Assembly: GCA_029263855.1 (NCBI GenBank)
Contig: JAJUFC010000013.1
Span: 1 to 64,000 of the forward strand
DNA length: 64,000 bases
From: Candidatus Thermochlorobacteriaceae bacterium
GTDB taxonomy: Bacteria; Bacteroidota; Chlorobiia; Chlorobiales; Thermochlorobacteraceae
Reading direction: 5' to 3'
Positions 55,808 to 64,000 of the stretch are shown here, piece by piece (the stretch's first letter is position 1; the number at the start of each line of letters is the position of its first letter). The notes under the pieces were generated by a model. It did not search any database and was not told the DNA's origin. It worked only from the letters and a program-made list of their open reading frames with translations. Position numbers and translations under genes: made by a program.

Positions 55808-57288
55808 TTGTCGTAGTTATCGATTTGCGCGCGTTGCAACGAGCCGCTGAAATCCACGTAAATCGTTTTCGTTTCGCTGAAAAATTCATAGACCTGCCAG
55901 CCGCCCTCGCGATGTCCGTTCCCCGTTTCCTTGATGCCGCCGAAAGGCAAGTGCGCTTCTGCGCCAATCGTCGGGGCATTGATGTAAGTGATGCCCGCTT
56001 CAAAATCGCGCATCGCTCGAAACGCGAGATTAACATTCTTGGTGTAAAGCGACGACGAAAGTCCATAACGCACGCCGTTGAGAATCTGAACGGCTTCGTC
56101 AAAGGTTTTGAATTTCAAGACGGAAAGCACGGGACCGAAAATTTCTTCTTGCGCGATGCGATGTTCGGGCTTGACATTCGCGAAAACCGTCGGCTCAATG
56201 AAGTAGCCTTTCTCCAAACCCTTGCCTGTGGCGCGTTTTCCGCCGATGAGGCATTTCGCGCCTTCGCTTTTGCCGATGTCGATGTAGTTCAAAATGCGTT
56301 TGAGTTGCGCCTCATTGATGACGGGACCGACATCAACGCCTTCTTGATTGCCATCGCCGAGTTTGAGTTTCTCGACGCGCGTTAAGAGCATATCGAGAAA
56401 TTTGTCGTGAATTTTTTCGTGAAGGAGCAAGCGGCTGGTGGCGGTGCATCGTTGCCCCGTCGTGCCGAATGCGCCCCAAAGCGCGCCGTCGAGCGCGAGT
56501 TTCAAATCCGCGTCGTCCATCAAAACGACGGCGTTTTTGCCGCCCATTTCAAGCGAGACGCGCTTGTGCCGTTTGGCGCAGTTCTGCGCCACGATTGCGC
56601 CCGTCTGCGACGAGCCTGTGAAGGAAATCAAGTTGATGTTGGGATTCGCGACGACTTCCTTTCCCGCTTCGTCGCCGCCGTGAACCAAATTAATCACGCC
56701 TTCGGGAACGCCCGCTTCAATCAAAATCTCGACGAAGGCGTGCGCGGTTTTCGGCGTTTCCATCGCGGGTTTGAAGACGACCGTATTGCCGCACAAGAGC
56801 GCGGGAAAAATTTTCCACGTCGGAATCGCGAGCGGAAAGTTCCAAGGCGTGATGCACCCCGCCACGCCAATCGGTTGGCGGACGCTCATCGCGAATTTAT
56901 TCGAGAGCTCGGAAGGGACGGTGTGCCCGAAGAGCCGTCTGCCTTCGGTGGCGGCGTAGTAGGCGGTATCGATGCCTTCTTGCACGTCGCCTTTGGTTTC
57001 GGCGAAGACTTTGCCCATTTCGCGGGTCATTTCGCGAGCGAGTTCGTCTTTGCGCGCTTCCAAAATCATTCCCGCTTTGCGCATAATGTCGCCGCGTTTC
57101 GGAGCGGGCATAAGTCGCCAATGGTTGTAGGCTTCGCGCGCGGCTTGTGCCGCTTCTTGCACGTCGCTTTTGGTCGATTGCGGAAACTTGCCGATGATGT
57201 CGTCGACATTGGCGGGATTGACATTGAGAAAAGTTTTTTTTGAGGAAGACGGCTTCCACTTGCCGCCGATGTAGTTTTGAAAGGTCAT
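55804..57288 (-). CDS. NAD(P)-dependent aldehyde dehydrogenase
   Basis: About 494 residues from the ATG at 57288 (MTFQNYIGGKWKPSS); the open frame to 57333 has no family sequence. FTGSSQTGAIV is the cofactor turn, EMGGKNAVVLMDDADL holds the general base Glu, and GQRCTATSR the catalytic Cys. PWNFPLAIPTWK and EEIFGPVLSV are standard. The GQRCTATSR form resembles alpha-ketoglutaric semialdehyde dehydrogenases; substrate not proven. First gene of an operon with a glycosyltransferase and a DNA methyltransferase, each overlapping by four bases. The start lies 13 bases from the divergent orphan ORF's first ATG. Confidence 0.93.
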   Translation of the reverse strand: MTFQNYIGGKWKPSSSKKTFLNVNPANVDDIIGKFPQSTKSDVQEAAQAAREAYNHWRLMPAPKRGDIMRKAGMILEARKDELAREMTREMGKVFAETKGDVQEGIDTAYYAATEGRRLFGHTVPSELSNKFAMSVRQPIGVAGCITPWNFPLAIPTWKIFPALLCGNTVVFKPAMETPKTAHAFVEILIEAGVPEGVINLVHGGDEAGKEVVANPNINLISFTGSSQTGAIVAQNCAKRHKRVSLEMGGKNAVVLMDDADLKLALDGALWGAFGTTGQRCTATSRLLLHEKIHDKFLDMLLTRVEKLKLGDGNQEGVDVGPVINEAQLKRILNYIDIGKSEGAKCLIGGKRATGKGLEKGYFIEPTVFANVKPEHRIAQEEIFGPVLSVLKFKTFDEAVQILNGVRYGLSSSLYTKNVNLAFRAMRDFEAGITYINAPTIGAEAHLPFGGIKETGNGHREGGWQVYEFFSETKTIYVDFSGSLQRAQIDNYDK

Positions 57289-57301
57289 TGTATTCAAAAA
57301 A

Positions 57302-57754
57302 TTGATGTGTAACCGAGTTGAAATATACGGCAATGCAAGTTTGAAAACCCTTTCAGAGATGTTCTATGAGGCAAATTTCTACTTTTCTTTATACCTTTCA
57401 GCGACAAACTGGGAGGATAAGTTGTATTATTGGCAGGTGTTCAGATACTGCGAATATGTTATGAATGGCTTTGTCTATGGGAATTACGCACTTGTGCTAA
57501 TACATCAGGCAGAGTTTAATGGTCGGCTTATTGGCGAGGGATTAACTCAACAAGATATAGACAATCGCAATGCGCGCAGTGATGCCTTTATTCCAAGTTG
57601 GTCTCAGACGCCGAACTTCGTCAATTCAGACAGGCAGTTTGAAGCCATCAGCACCAATCACTTGGAAGAAACAGGCACGCCCAACAACCCTGAACCTCTA
57701 AACCAAATTAGACGAGCGTTGAGAAGTGACGACATCAATCTGCGTAGATTCTAA
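57302..57754 (+). CDS. AT-rich orphan protein, unknown
   Basis: About 150 residues from the first ATG, or 131 from Met20 (57359, MFYEANFYFSLYLSATN), which leaves room for divergent promoters and is perhaps better. No family recognised. The first half is aromatic-rich and probably helical (WEDKLYYWQVFRYCEYVMNG), the second half polar with Asn, Asp and Pro (QTPNFVNSDRQFEAISTNH). Codon use is AT-richer than neighbours, hinting at transfer or low constraint. A G-rich hairpin follows the stop. It may be the end of a once-longer protein. Confidence 0.5.
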   Translation: MMCNRVEIYGNASLKTLSEMFYEANFYFSLYLSATNWEDKLYYWQVFRYCEYVMNGFVYGNYALVLIHQAEFNGRLIGEGLTQQDIDNRNARSDAFIPSWSQTPNFVNSDRQFEAISTNHLEETGTPNNPEPLNQIRRALRSDDINLRRF

Positions 57755-57768
57755 CCCAAACTTGAACA

Positions 57769-57794
57769 AAGGGGGGCGCGCCAAAGCCTCCCTT
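57769..57794 (+). terminator. Possible terminator hairpin
   Basis: AAGGGGGGC (57769-57777) pairs with GCCTCCCTT (57786-57794), one G-U wobble, eight-base loop; no T-run follows, so it may be weak. Confidence 0.45.
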
Positions 57795-57816
57795 CAATCA
57801 TCAAAATGCGAGAACG

Positions 57817-58974
57817 ATGATGAAGCCCATTACCCAATACACGGTTGCAATTTTGAGTTTGATTATGCTTTGTGGCGTGAATTGTGAGGATTCTCCGCCT
57901 CTTAGTTCGCCAAGCCCGAAAAGCGCATCGGTGGTGTGGTCTATCCCCAATCCGAAAGACGGCGTTCTCTTTGGCGGCGCAACGCAGCCGATTATCGAGG
58001 GCAATTTGGTGTATGCCATACCCGATACCGCCTTGTGGTGCATCAACCTTACAACGGGCGAACTGATGTGGTCGGTCGGAATTGATACAATTTTGATTAA
58101 ATGTCGTGCTTTTGTGTTAAGTCAAAATGCAATCTACATTGGCGACGGAAGCCGCGTGTATGCCTTCAATAAAAGCAACGGCGAGCGGTTATGGAAAACC
58201 GTTGTTCCCGATTTTACGTCTTCAATTTTCAATTATTTAGTTGAAAACGAGACGCATTTGTTTTTTGGTGGGCGTGAAAGCCAAGTGATTCGGCTTCAGA
58301 AAGCAACGGGGCAAGTGGATATGAGAATCGCCCTTCGCCAATGGGTGCCGTCGGGTTTGGAACAAATCGCATATGACATCAAACTCTCTGACGATGGCGA
58401 TATGCTCTATGTGCCATTGGGCAGTTGGGACGGAATGAATTCGCGTGGCAATGTTTTGTGCTTCAACGCCCACACGGGTCAATTTCGTTGGCGTTACGAG
58501 GCACAGTGGAGTGTTGAATCGTGCGACATACAAGATAGCGTGTTGGTATTTCCAGCTGGTCAATACATGACGGCACTCAATCGGTTTACAGGACAAAAGA
58601 TATGGGAGACCTTTGTGCCGGACAACAGTTTTTGGGCGACCCCGAAAATTCATGGAAACTTGGTCTATATGGGAGGCGTTGCCGAAGGGGCGATGTATGC
58701 CTTTGACCTTCGGACAGGACAGCAACGGTGGGTAACGGACGCCAATGCATCGGTCATTACGATTATCAGCGTTCGCAACGGCAAGGTGTTTTTTACAAAC
58801 GGGGTGGAGATTCATGTCTTGGAAGCAGGGACGGGGAGGCGAATATGGTTTGGCGCGCCGCCGGAGTATCGGCGGAATCGGTCATACATTTACTCGTCGC
58901 CGGTCGCGGTAAGTGACGATTACATTGTTTGTAGCGGAAGTCGCAAGGTTTATTGCTTGACCGTTCCGAAGTGA
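57817..58974 (+). CDS. PQQ-like beta-propeller lipoprotein
   Basis: A 385-residue exported protein. The N-terminus MKPITQYTVAILSLIMLCGVNC is a signal peptide with a possible lipobox V-N-C (Asn at -1 is unusual, so lipidation is likely but unsure); starting at either of two adjacent Mets makes no difference. Repeats with the PQQ-propeller pattern follow: TGELMWSV, NGERLWKT, TGQFRWRY, TGQKIWET, TGQQRWVT and TGRRIWFG, spaced 40-60 residues. Such propellers resemble BamB and may be scaffold or sensor proteins in the periplasm. No dehydrogenase motifs or PQQ ligands were seen. A terminator follows. Confidence 0.85.
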   Translation: MMKPITQYTVAILSLIMLCGVNCEDSPPLSSPSPKSASVVWSIPNPKDGVLFGGATQPIIEGNLVYAIPDTALWCINLTTGELMWSVGIDTILIKCRAFVLSQNAIYIGDGSRVYAFNKSNGERLWKTVVPDFTSSIFNYLVENETHLFFGGRESQVIRLQKATGQVDMRIALRQWVPSGLEQIAYDIKLSDDGDMLYVPLGSWDGMNSRGNVLCFNAHTGQFRWRYEAQWSVESCDIQDSVLVFPAGQYMTALNRFTGQKIWETFVPDNSFWATPKIHGNLVYMGGVAEGAMYAFDLRTGQQRWVTDANASVITIISVRNGKVFFTNGVEIHVLEAGTGRRIWFGAPPEYRRNRSYIYSSPVAVSDDYIVCSGSRKVYCLTVPK

Positions 58975-58994
58975 AATTTCAGATGAATCTAAAA

Positions 58995-59018
58995 AAGGGC
59001 GAGAATGAACTCGCCCTT
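58995..59018. terminator. Bidirectional rho-independent terminator
   Basis: Perfect 9-bp stem AAGGGCGAG (58995-59003) / CTCGCCCTT (59010-59018), loop AATGAA. On the minus strand it is followed by a T-run (TTTTTT), so it serves chiefly the protease-barrel gene. Confidence 0.88.
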
Positions 59019-59044
59019 CGCGACGATGAATTAAACCGCATTGA

Positions 59045-62000
59045 TTAAAAATCGCCGCCGAGCGAAACATAATGTCGCGGCGGTGAAGAGCCGGTCAGGT
59101 TATACGCCCAAGCCATATCGTAGCGCAAGACGAGCCCGAAAAAGACCGTTCTAAATCCCCATCCGTAGCCAACGAGCAAATCTTTGAGTTCAGTATTGCC
59201 CTGCGCGTTGCGAATTGTGCCTCTGAACGAGCGGTCTGACCACGCGCCGCCGATGTCCGTAAATAAAACGCCCTGTAAATAGTAGAAGGGAATCGGCACG
59301 GGACCAAACGCCAAGTATTGCAAGAAAGGATAGCGCAGTTCGAAGTTTGCCAGCGCGAAGTTTGTTCCGTTTTGACGGTTGAAATTGTAGCCGCGTAGCG
59401 GAATCGCGGGCGTGGTGAAGATGAAATCTTGCACCTCTGAAATCGGAATAGCATTGTTCTCAAAACGTCGGTTAATCCAATTTTCCGTGCCGCCAATGAA
59501 GAATTTTTGAGGCGTTGCTCCGAAACTCGTCGCCCCGGAGAAGCGCATCACAAAAGAGTAGTAGCCGCCCAAGTCGTAGTAGCGGCGATAGTCGGCGAGA
59601 ATCGTTCCGAAACTGACGCGGCTCAGCGCGCTTCCCGAAAAACTGATTGCCCAACGAGAGCCTTCAATCGGCGAATAAAGGAACGGGCGCGAATCGTCGT
59701 GCGTGAATGTGATGGTTGGATAAATAAACGAGACGTTGTCGTTTCCGAAGCCGCCATCGAGATTTTCTTTTGAGAGCGTCAGGTAGCCCGCGCTGAAATC
59801 CACGCGATTGAATCGCGAAATCGGATATGACATTCCAAGCGTCGCGCCATAAACGCGGAATCGGAAGAAGTTCACGAAGGCAGGGTTTTCGGGGTCTAAA
59901 ATGCCCAAGAAGCGTGCGGTGTGATACGCACTAATGCTGTAATCAATGCGTTCAGGCAAATAGGCGTAGGTGATGCCGTAGTTACTGTTTTGCAAATCAA
60001 ACTGCAAGTTGGTGAATACGCTTAATTGGTGATTGCCTAAAAGGTCGCTGAACGCGAAAATGCCTGAGCCTTGTGCGCCCCAAATGGCATCGTAACTCGC
60101 GCCGCCATAAACGATGTCGGGCGTGAAGTTGACTTTGTATTTGCGCACGCGATACTCGCCGTTCTCATCGATATTTTTTTTCGGAGCTTTTTTTGCAGGC
60201 GCGTTTTCTTCGCGTCGCTCTTTGGCTTCTTTGAAAGTTTGTACCAACCCTCTATCAAAGACAAATGTCTTCACATCAACGGGCGGCGCAGCGGCGACTT
60301 TGGTCGTGTCTTTTGGACTTTCTTTTGCCGATGTCGTGGCGGTGCTATCGCGCTGAACGCTTGAAGAATCAGCCGCTGTAAGATTGACAAAGTCAGCCAC
60401 AGATGACGAAGCCGAGAGCAGAGCAGAACTTGGCGAGTTGAAGAGCGACGCTGTTGGCACGTTCGTCAACTTATCCAATCCAGTTACAGTGTAAAATTTT
60501 TGCCGTTGCACCTCGACGTGTTGTTTGCCCCAAGGGGTTGGTTCAAGCGTGCCGTCGGCTTGCACATCTCTGGCGCGTCGCTCAAAGGGTGTGCGGAGCA
60601 TGAAGACATCGAAACCTGCATAGTCTAGCCCGACGCCTAAGAGTTTCGTGCCGTCGCGTGAAATTGAAATCTGTCGTATGCCTGAAAGCAAATTCGTAAC
60701 AGGGAGGACTTTTGCCACTTGTCCTGAATCGGTTTTATATGAAGCAAGCGGCTGGTCAAGAAGGTCTAAGCGAAGTTCGTAGAGGTTATAGACGCCGTTT
60801 GCATCAGAGACAAACAGCATTTTTTTATCGTCAGGTGAGAATACGGGCGCGGTTTCGTCAATGCCTTGTGTCGCAGTGAGCCGACGCAATTTGCTTTCAC
60901 CAATCACGAGCTCATACAAATCTAATTGCGAATAATCGTGCAAGCGCATTTTGAAGACGGCTTCTTCAGCCTCTTTTGTTTTCTTGTTCTTTTTCTTTTG
61001 AATCGGCACATTGCGCGAATTGACGCTCAAATAGCCTTGACGGTCGGAAGCAAAAATGATGCGCGTGCCGTCGTTTGTCCAAACTGGCTCGCTATCGCTG
61101 AACACATCGTTGGTGAGATTCGTCAGGCGATTGGTCGCAAATTCGTAAATGTAAATATCGCTCTTGTAGTCGTTGTGTCCGACGAAGGCAATGCGCTTGC
61201 CATCGGGCGACCATTTCGTCGTGAAAATGCCGTCCAACTCAAAGGTGAGTTTCTCTGTTTTCTTCGTTCGGACATCGATAAGCATCACCGCGTCTTGTTC
61301 GCCGGCTTTCGTGGCGATGGCGATTTTGCCGCCATCAGGCGACCAAGAAATGCCTGGCGTGAGGATTTTGAGTTCCTCAAAGTTCGGCGTGGTTTGCCCA
61401 TCAATGAGTTTGACAAATTCCGTTGGGTTGATGGTCGAGCCGAGATAAATGTCGAACTTGCCGTTCCTATCGGTGATGAAGGCGAACTTGTCGCCTTGCG
61501 GAGAAATCGCGGGCGAGGTGTTGTAGTTGCTTCCGTCTTTTTTGTGGTCGGTGAGTTTTTTCATAATGGCATTGATGTCTTCGCGCTTGGCGATTTCGGG
61601 CCAATACATCACCTTTTGTTCGCGTTGCCATTTTTCTGAAAGTTCTTCAACAGATAAGCCGATTGCACCACGGAAGGCTAAATCTACGCTACGTGTTGCA
61701 CGAAGCCGCGCCATGATTTCGCTGATTTTTTCCCGTCCGTATTTTTCCGAAATGAATCGCCAAACCGATTGTCCGCCCCGATAGGCGAAATAGCCAGAGA
61801 GATACGGAATCGGCGCAAGGTAATTGTTGATGACCGCGTCGGTCAAAAACATATCGCTGTTTGTATCCCATTCCAGCGATTGATATTCGGCGATGCCTTC
61901 GTTGAACCACAGCGGCACTTGAATTCGAATGTTATTGCTAATCGCGTTTTGCAGAGAGCCGCCATAAACCAAATCATTCACAACGGCGTGAATAAGTTCG

Positions 62001-62440
62001 TGATGAATGACGTGTCGGAATTTTTTGTAATCGCCTTCAAAGGGAAGCACAATGCGATTTTTGTAGAGCTCGGTAACGCCACCAACACCTTCGGGCAAGT
62101 ATTCACCAATCACATTATTTTGCTGAAAGTCGTTGTGCGACTTCATCACGATAATCGAGATGCGATTGTTAATATCGTAATTGAAATCTTTGCGAATGGT
62201 CTCGTAAGCCGCTTCGCATGCGTCTGCGGTAAAGCGCGCTAAATACTCGCCGCCTTCGGTGAAATACACATCGAAGTGGCGCGACTGCACATAATTCCAT
62301 TCAAAATTGCGGTATTGAACTTTGTTCTTGCCGAATGCAAAATACTGTGCCTTCGCATCGGCACACATGAGCACAAAAATTATCCCAAACAAAAAAACTC
62401 TCGCTGGCATTATTTCAAACATTTTTTGATGAGGATGCAC
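59045..62440 (-). CDS. Metalloprotease / TolB-like propeller / outer-membrane barrel fusion
   Basis: Up to 1131 residues; Met11 (62410, MPARVFLFGIIFVLM) or Met7 may be the true start, giving a signal peptide cut after ADAKA. Domain 1 (about 35-290) is a gluzincin-type peptidase: HELIH at 147-151 and a downstream Glu in NEGIAEY near 181. Domain 2 (about 300-640) is a TolB/WD40-like propeller with repeats SPDGGKIAIATKAGEQDAVML, SPDGKRIAFVGH and SPDDKKMLFVSD (each a separate run). A Ser/Thr/Lys-rich linker (about 650-770) leads to an outer-membrane beta-barrel like the Omp85/surface-antigen domain (about 780-1131) ending in Phe. Probably surface- or periplasm-facing; the substrate is unknown. 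Confidence 0.82.
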   Translation of the reverse strand: MHPHQKMFEIMPARVFLFGIIFVLMCADAKAQYFAFGKNKVQYRNFEWNYVQSRHFDVYFTEGGEYLARFTADACEAAYETIRKDFNYDINNRISIIVMKSHNDFQQNNVIGEYLPEGVGGVTELYKNRIVLPFEGDYKKFRHVIHHELIHAVVNDLVYGGSLQNAISNNIRIQVPLWFNEGIAEYQSLEWDTNSDMFLTDAVINNYLAPIPYLSGYFAYRGGQSVWRFISEKYGREKISEIMARLRATRSVDLAFRGAIGLSVEELSEKWQREQKVMYWPEIAKREDINAIMKKLTDHKKDGSNYNTSPAISPQGDKFAFITDRNGKFDIYLGSTINPTEFVKLIDGQTTPNFEELKILTPGISWSPDGGKIAIATKAGEQDAVMLIDVRTKKTEKLTFELDGIFTTKWSPDGKRIAFVGHNDYKSDIYIYEFATNRLTNLTNDVFSDSEPVWTNDGTRIIFASDRQGYLSVNSRNVPIQKKKNKKTKEAEEAVFKMRLHDYSQLDLYELVIGESKLRRLTATQGIDETAPVFSPDDKKMLFVSDANGVYNLYELRLDLLDQPLASYKTDSGQVAKVLPVTNLLSGIRQISISRDGTKLLGVGLDYAGFDVFMLRTPFERRARDVQADGTLEPTPWGKQHVEVQRQKFYTVTGLDKLTNVPTASLFNSPSSALLSASSSVADFVNLTAADSSSVQRDSTATTSAKESPKDTTKVAAAPPVDVKTFVFDRGLVQTFKEAKERREENAPAKKAPKKNIDENGEYRVRKYKVNFTPDIVYGGASYDAIWGAQGSGIFAFSDLLGNHQLSVFTNLQFDLQNSNYGITYAYLPERIDYSISAYHTARFLGILDPENPAFVNFFRFRVYGATLGMSYPISRFNRVDFSAGYLTLSKENLDGGFGNDNVSFIYPTITFTHDDSRPFLYSPIEGSRWAISFSGSALSRVSFGTILADYRRYYDLGGYYSFVMRFSGATSFGATPQKFFIGGTENWINRRFENNAIPISEVQDFIFTTPAIPLRGYNFNRQNGTNFALANFELRYPFLQYLAFGPVPIPFYYLQGVLFTDIGGAWSDRSFRGTIRNAQGNTELKDLLVGYGWGFRTVFFGLVLRYDMAWAYNLTGSSPPRHYVSLGGDF

Positions 62441-62541
62441 ACAGATTAACGGTAAAATGTAGCATTTTCAACTTACAAATTCATCTGAAAATTTCAAGCC
62501 AATGGGGCGATTTCTGCACCCATTTTATCGCAATTAACACA

Positions 62542-62829
62542 ATGCCGATTGAACTGACACGCACACACGAGCGATTTGCTTTTTCCAATCATCAATGGGA
62601 AGAGTTGCTTCTTGTCGCCAAAGATTTTGGTTGGAAACCCCAAGACGCACCACACGACGATTGGGAACGCATTTACTTCGCTTCAAGCGGCGACCTGATT
62701 TCTGAACGCGACGCGCTTGCCCTCGCCGAAGCCCTCGAGCGCGCCTTGCCCAAACTTCCTGAACCGACTCGAACGCATTATCTCGACTTTCTTAATTTCA
62801 GCAAATGTGGCGCATTCCGAATCGAGTAA
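62542..62829 (+). CDS. Small conserved-looking protein, unknown
   Basis: A 95-residue protein (MPIELTRTHERFAFSNHQWEEL); no family recognised. Amphipathic helical, with SERDALALAEALERALPKLPE, rich in Glu and Ala. No signal peptide or membrane segment. It ends at 62829, nine bases before the EVE protein start, so the two are probably cotranscribed. Confidence 0.6.
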   Translation: MPIELTRTHERFAFSNHQWEELLLVAKDFGWKPQDAPHDDWERIYFASSGDLISERDALALAEALERALPKLPEPTRTHYLDFLNFSKCGAFRIE

Positions 62830-62837
62830 ATCAAACT

Positions 62838-63224
62838 ATGCACTATCTCTTAAAAACTGAACCGAGCGATTACAGCCTCGACCAACTTCAACGCGACGCC
62901 CAATGCACTTGGGACGGCGTCGAGAACGCTCTCGCGCTCAAACATCTTCGCACCATTCACAAAGGCGACCGATGCTTCATTTACCATACAGGAAAAGAAA
63001 AACAAATCGTTGGACTTGCCGAAGCCATTAGCGAACCCTACCAAACACAAGACGCATGGGTCATTGAACTCAAATTCGTTCAGCGTTATGCTCAAACGCT
63101 CTCGCTGGCGCAGATGAAAGCCGATAAAACCTTTGCCGCATTTGACCTGCTTCGCCTGCCACGCCTTTCGGTAATGCCTGTTCCCGATACGATTGCACAG
63201 GAAATTTTGAAACGCGTCAAATAA
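62838..63224 (+). CDS. EVE-domain protein
   Basis: About 128 residues from the ATG at 62838 (MHYLLKTEPSDYSLDQL), the family's usual start; an upstream in-frame ATG at 62805 overlaps the previous gene and adds no homologous residues. TWDGVENALALKHLRTIHKGD and IYHTGKEKQIVGLAE are typical of the EVE fold (PUA/YTH superfamily), which recognises modified bases in RNA or DNA. In bacteria EVE proteins are often found with restriction or modification genes; none is adjacent here. Confidence 0.9.
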   Translation: MHYLLKTEPSDYSLDQLQRDAQCTWDGVENALALKHLRTIHKGDRCFIYHTGKEKQIVGLAEAISEPYQTQDAWVIELKFVQRYAQTLSLAQMKADKTFAAFDLLRLPRLSVMPVPDTIAQEILKRVK

Positions 63225-63226
63225 TT

Positions 63227-64000
63227 GTGCTCGAACTTTTCGCTCAACTCTCTGTCAGCGACCTCTTGCAACTTTGCGCGTTTGCCTTTCTTGCAGGATT
63301 TATCGATTCCATCGTGGGCGGCGGCGGTCTGATTCAACTGCCTGCGCTCTTCATTTTCGCGCCGCACTACGAGCACCCAACGATTTTCGGAACAAATAAA
63401 CTCTCTTCCATCTGCGGCACCAGCATTGCCACAGCACAGTATGCGCGCCGAATCGAACTCGATTGGCGCATTGCACTTCTTACTGCAACCTTTGCATTTC
63501 TTTTTTCTTTCTTGGGCGCAAGCGTTGTGAGTTTCATTCCGAAAGAAACCTTACGCCCGCTCGTGCTTTTTCTTTTGATTGCAGTCGGCGTTTATACTGC
63601 ACTGAATAAAAACTTCGGTGCGATTCACGCGCCAAAACTCAACACGAAACGTGCCAATCTTTACGCCATACTTCTTGGGGCGGGCATTGGATTTTACGAC
63701 GGCTTTTTCGGACCGGGAACGGGCAGTTTTCTTATCCTGGCGTTCATCAGCATTTTCGGATACGATTTTCTTCGTGCCTCTGCCACAGCAAAAGTGGTGA
63801 ATTTTTCTACGAACCTCGCTGCGCTCTGCTACTTTGCGCCGACAGGCAACGTGATTTTCGCGCTTGGATTGATAATGGGTGTGTTCAACATCGTGGGTGC
63901 GATTCTCGGTGCGCGATTAGCCATTCTTAAAGGCAGTGCGCTCCTCAGAGTCTTGTTTCTCTTCGTCATCGGCGCGATGATTCTCAAATTCGGATATGAG
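63227..64000 (+). CDS. TSUP-family transporter (TauE/SafE, YfcA-like), right-edge partial
   Basis: The frame opens at GTG 63227, two bases after the EVE stop, and runs open to the edge (258 codons, no stop seen). It reads VLELFAQLSVSDLLQLCAF, then AGFIDSIVGGGGLIQLPAL, the repeated DxxxGGG-type signature, and DGFFGPGTGSFLILAF in the second half. About eight membrane helices are visible. Family members move sulfite, sulfoacetate, taurine-derived anions or other small anions. Since TSUP proteins are usually near 250 residues, it is almost complete. Confidence 0.88.
   Translation, partial: MLELFAQLSVSDLLQLCAFAFLAGFIDSIVGGGGLIQLPALFIFAPHYEHPTIFGTNKLSSICGTSIATAQYARRIELDWRIALLTATFAFLFSFLGASVVSFIPKETLRPLVLFLLIAVGVYTALNKNFGAIHAPKLNTKRANLYAILLGAGIGFYDGFFGPGTGSFLILAFISIFGYDFLRASATAKVVNFSTNLAALCYFAPTGNVIFALGLIMGVFNIVGAILGARLAILKGSALLRVLFLFVIGAMILKFGYE

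Overview
The window looks like a bacterial chromosome segment from the Bacteroidota/Chlorobiota (FCB) group, most plausibly a Chlorobi/Chloroherpeton-like or Ignavibacteria-like organism. Pointers are a secreted protein ending in a type IX secretion (T9SS) sorting domain of the YALEQNYPNPFNP kind, an outer-membrane protease/propeller/barrel protein typical of the group, and the overall gene style. No rRNA is present, so the placement is inference. The DNA is mid-GC and gene-dense; there is no prophage, transposase or CRISPR array.

Layout. 1-1.75 kb: the N-terminus of a lipoprotein, a compact structured repeat, and a T9SS cargo gene broken by two frameshifts. 1.9-6 kb: tRNA-Met, glmS and a cNMP/CBS/nucleotidyltransferase regulator. 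6-8.8 kb (minus): yraN, a nucleotidyltransferase for sugar-nucleotide synthesis, and purB. 8.8-21.5 kb (mostly plus): a membrane glycosyltransferase, sppA, an ACT protein, sucC (minus), an efflux adaptor, valS, then a CoA-ligase-like protein paired with a CoA-acylating aldehyde dehydrogenase. 21.5-24.7 kb (minus): an oxidative-stress group with a PerR-like regulator, MDR oxidoreductase and Dps in one operon, then a secreted ankyrin protein and a rubrerythrin-like protein. 25-37.5 kb: the conserved core tRNA(Thr,Tyr,Thr,Trp)-secE-nusG-rplK-rplA-rplJ-rplL-rpoB-rpoC, closed by a strong terminator. 37.5-43.3 kb: exonuclease III, a LacI-type regulator, parA-parB and a heparinase II/III-like protein. 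43.4-49.3 kb (plus): RqcH, a type II restriction-modification pair, pcm, an ArsC-like protein, yajQ and a DUF4174 protein. 49.3-57.3 kb: an ABC exporter, a 33-codon ORF, gpmA, peroxiredoxin, a Uma2 nuclease-fold protein, a 2Fe-2S protein, and a tightly overlapped operon of aldehyde dehydrogenase, glycosyltransferase and an orphan DNA adenine methyltransferase. 57.3-64 kb: an AT-rich orphan gene, a beta-propeller lipoprotein, the large protease-propeller-barrel protein, a small unknown protein, an EVE protein and a TSUP transporter running off the end.

Most of the content is housekeeping: translation and transcription core, amino-sugar and purine synthesis, chromosome partition and ribosome rescue. 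The points of interest are the CoA-ligase homologue that has lost its adenylation lysine beside an aldehyde dehydrogenase with a targeting-peptide-like tail, the PerR-like regulator without a structural zinc site, the ArsC homologue lacking two of three redox cysteines, an RpoB substitution at the rifamycin pocket, the three-way-junction repeat, and the metalloprotease-propeller-barrel fusion. I found no convincing wholly new multi-gene system.
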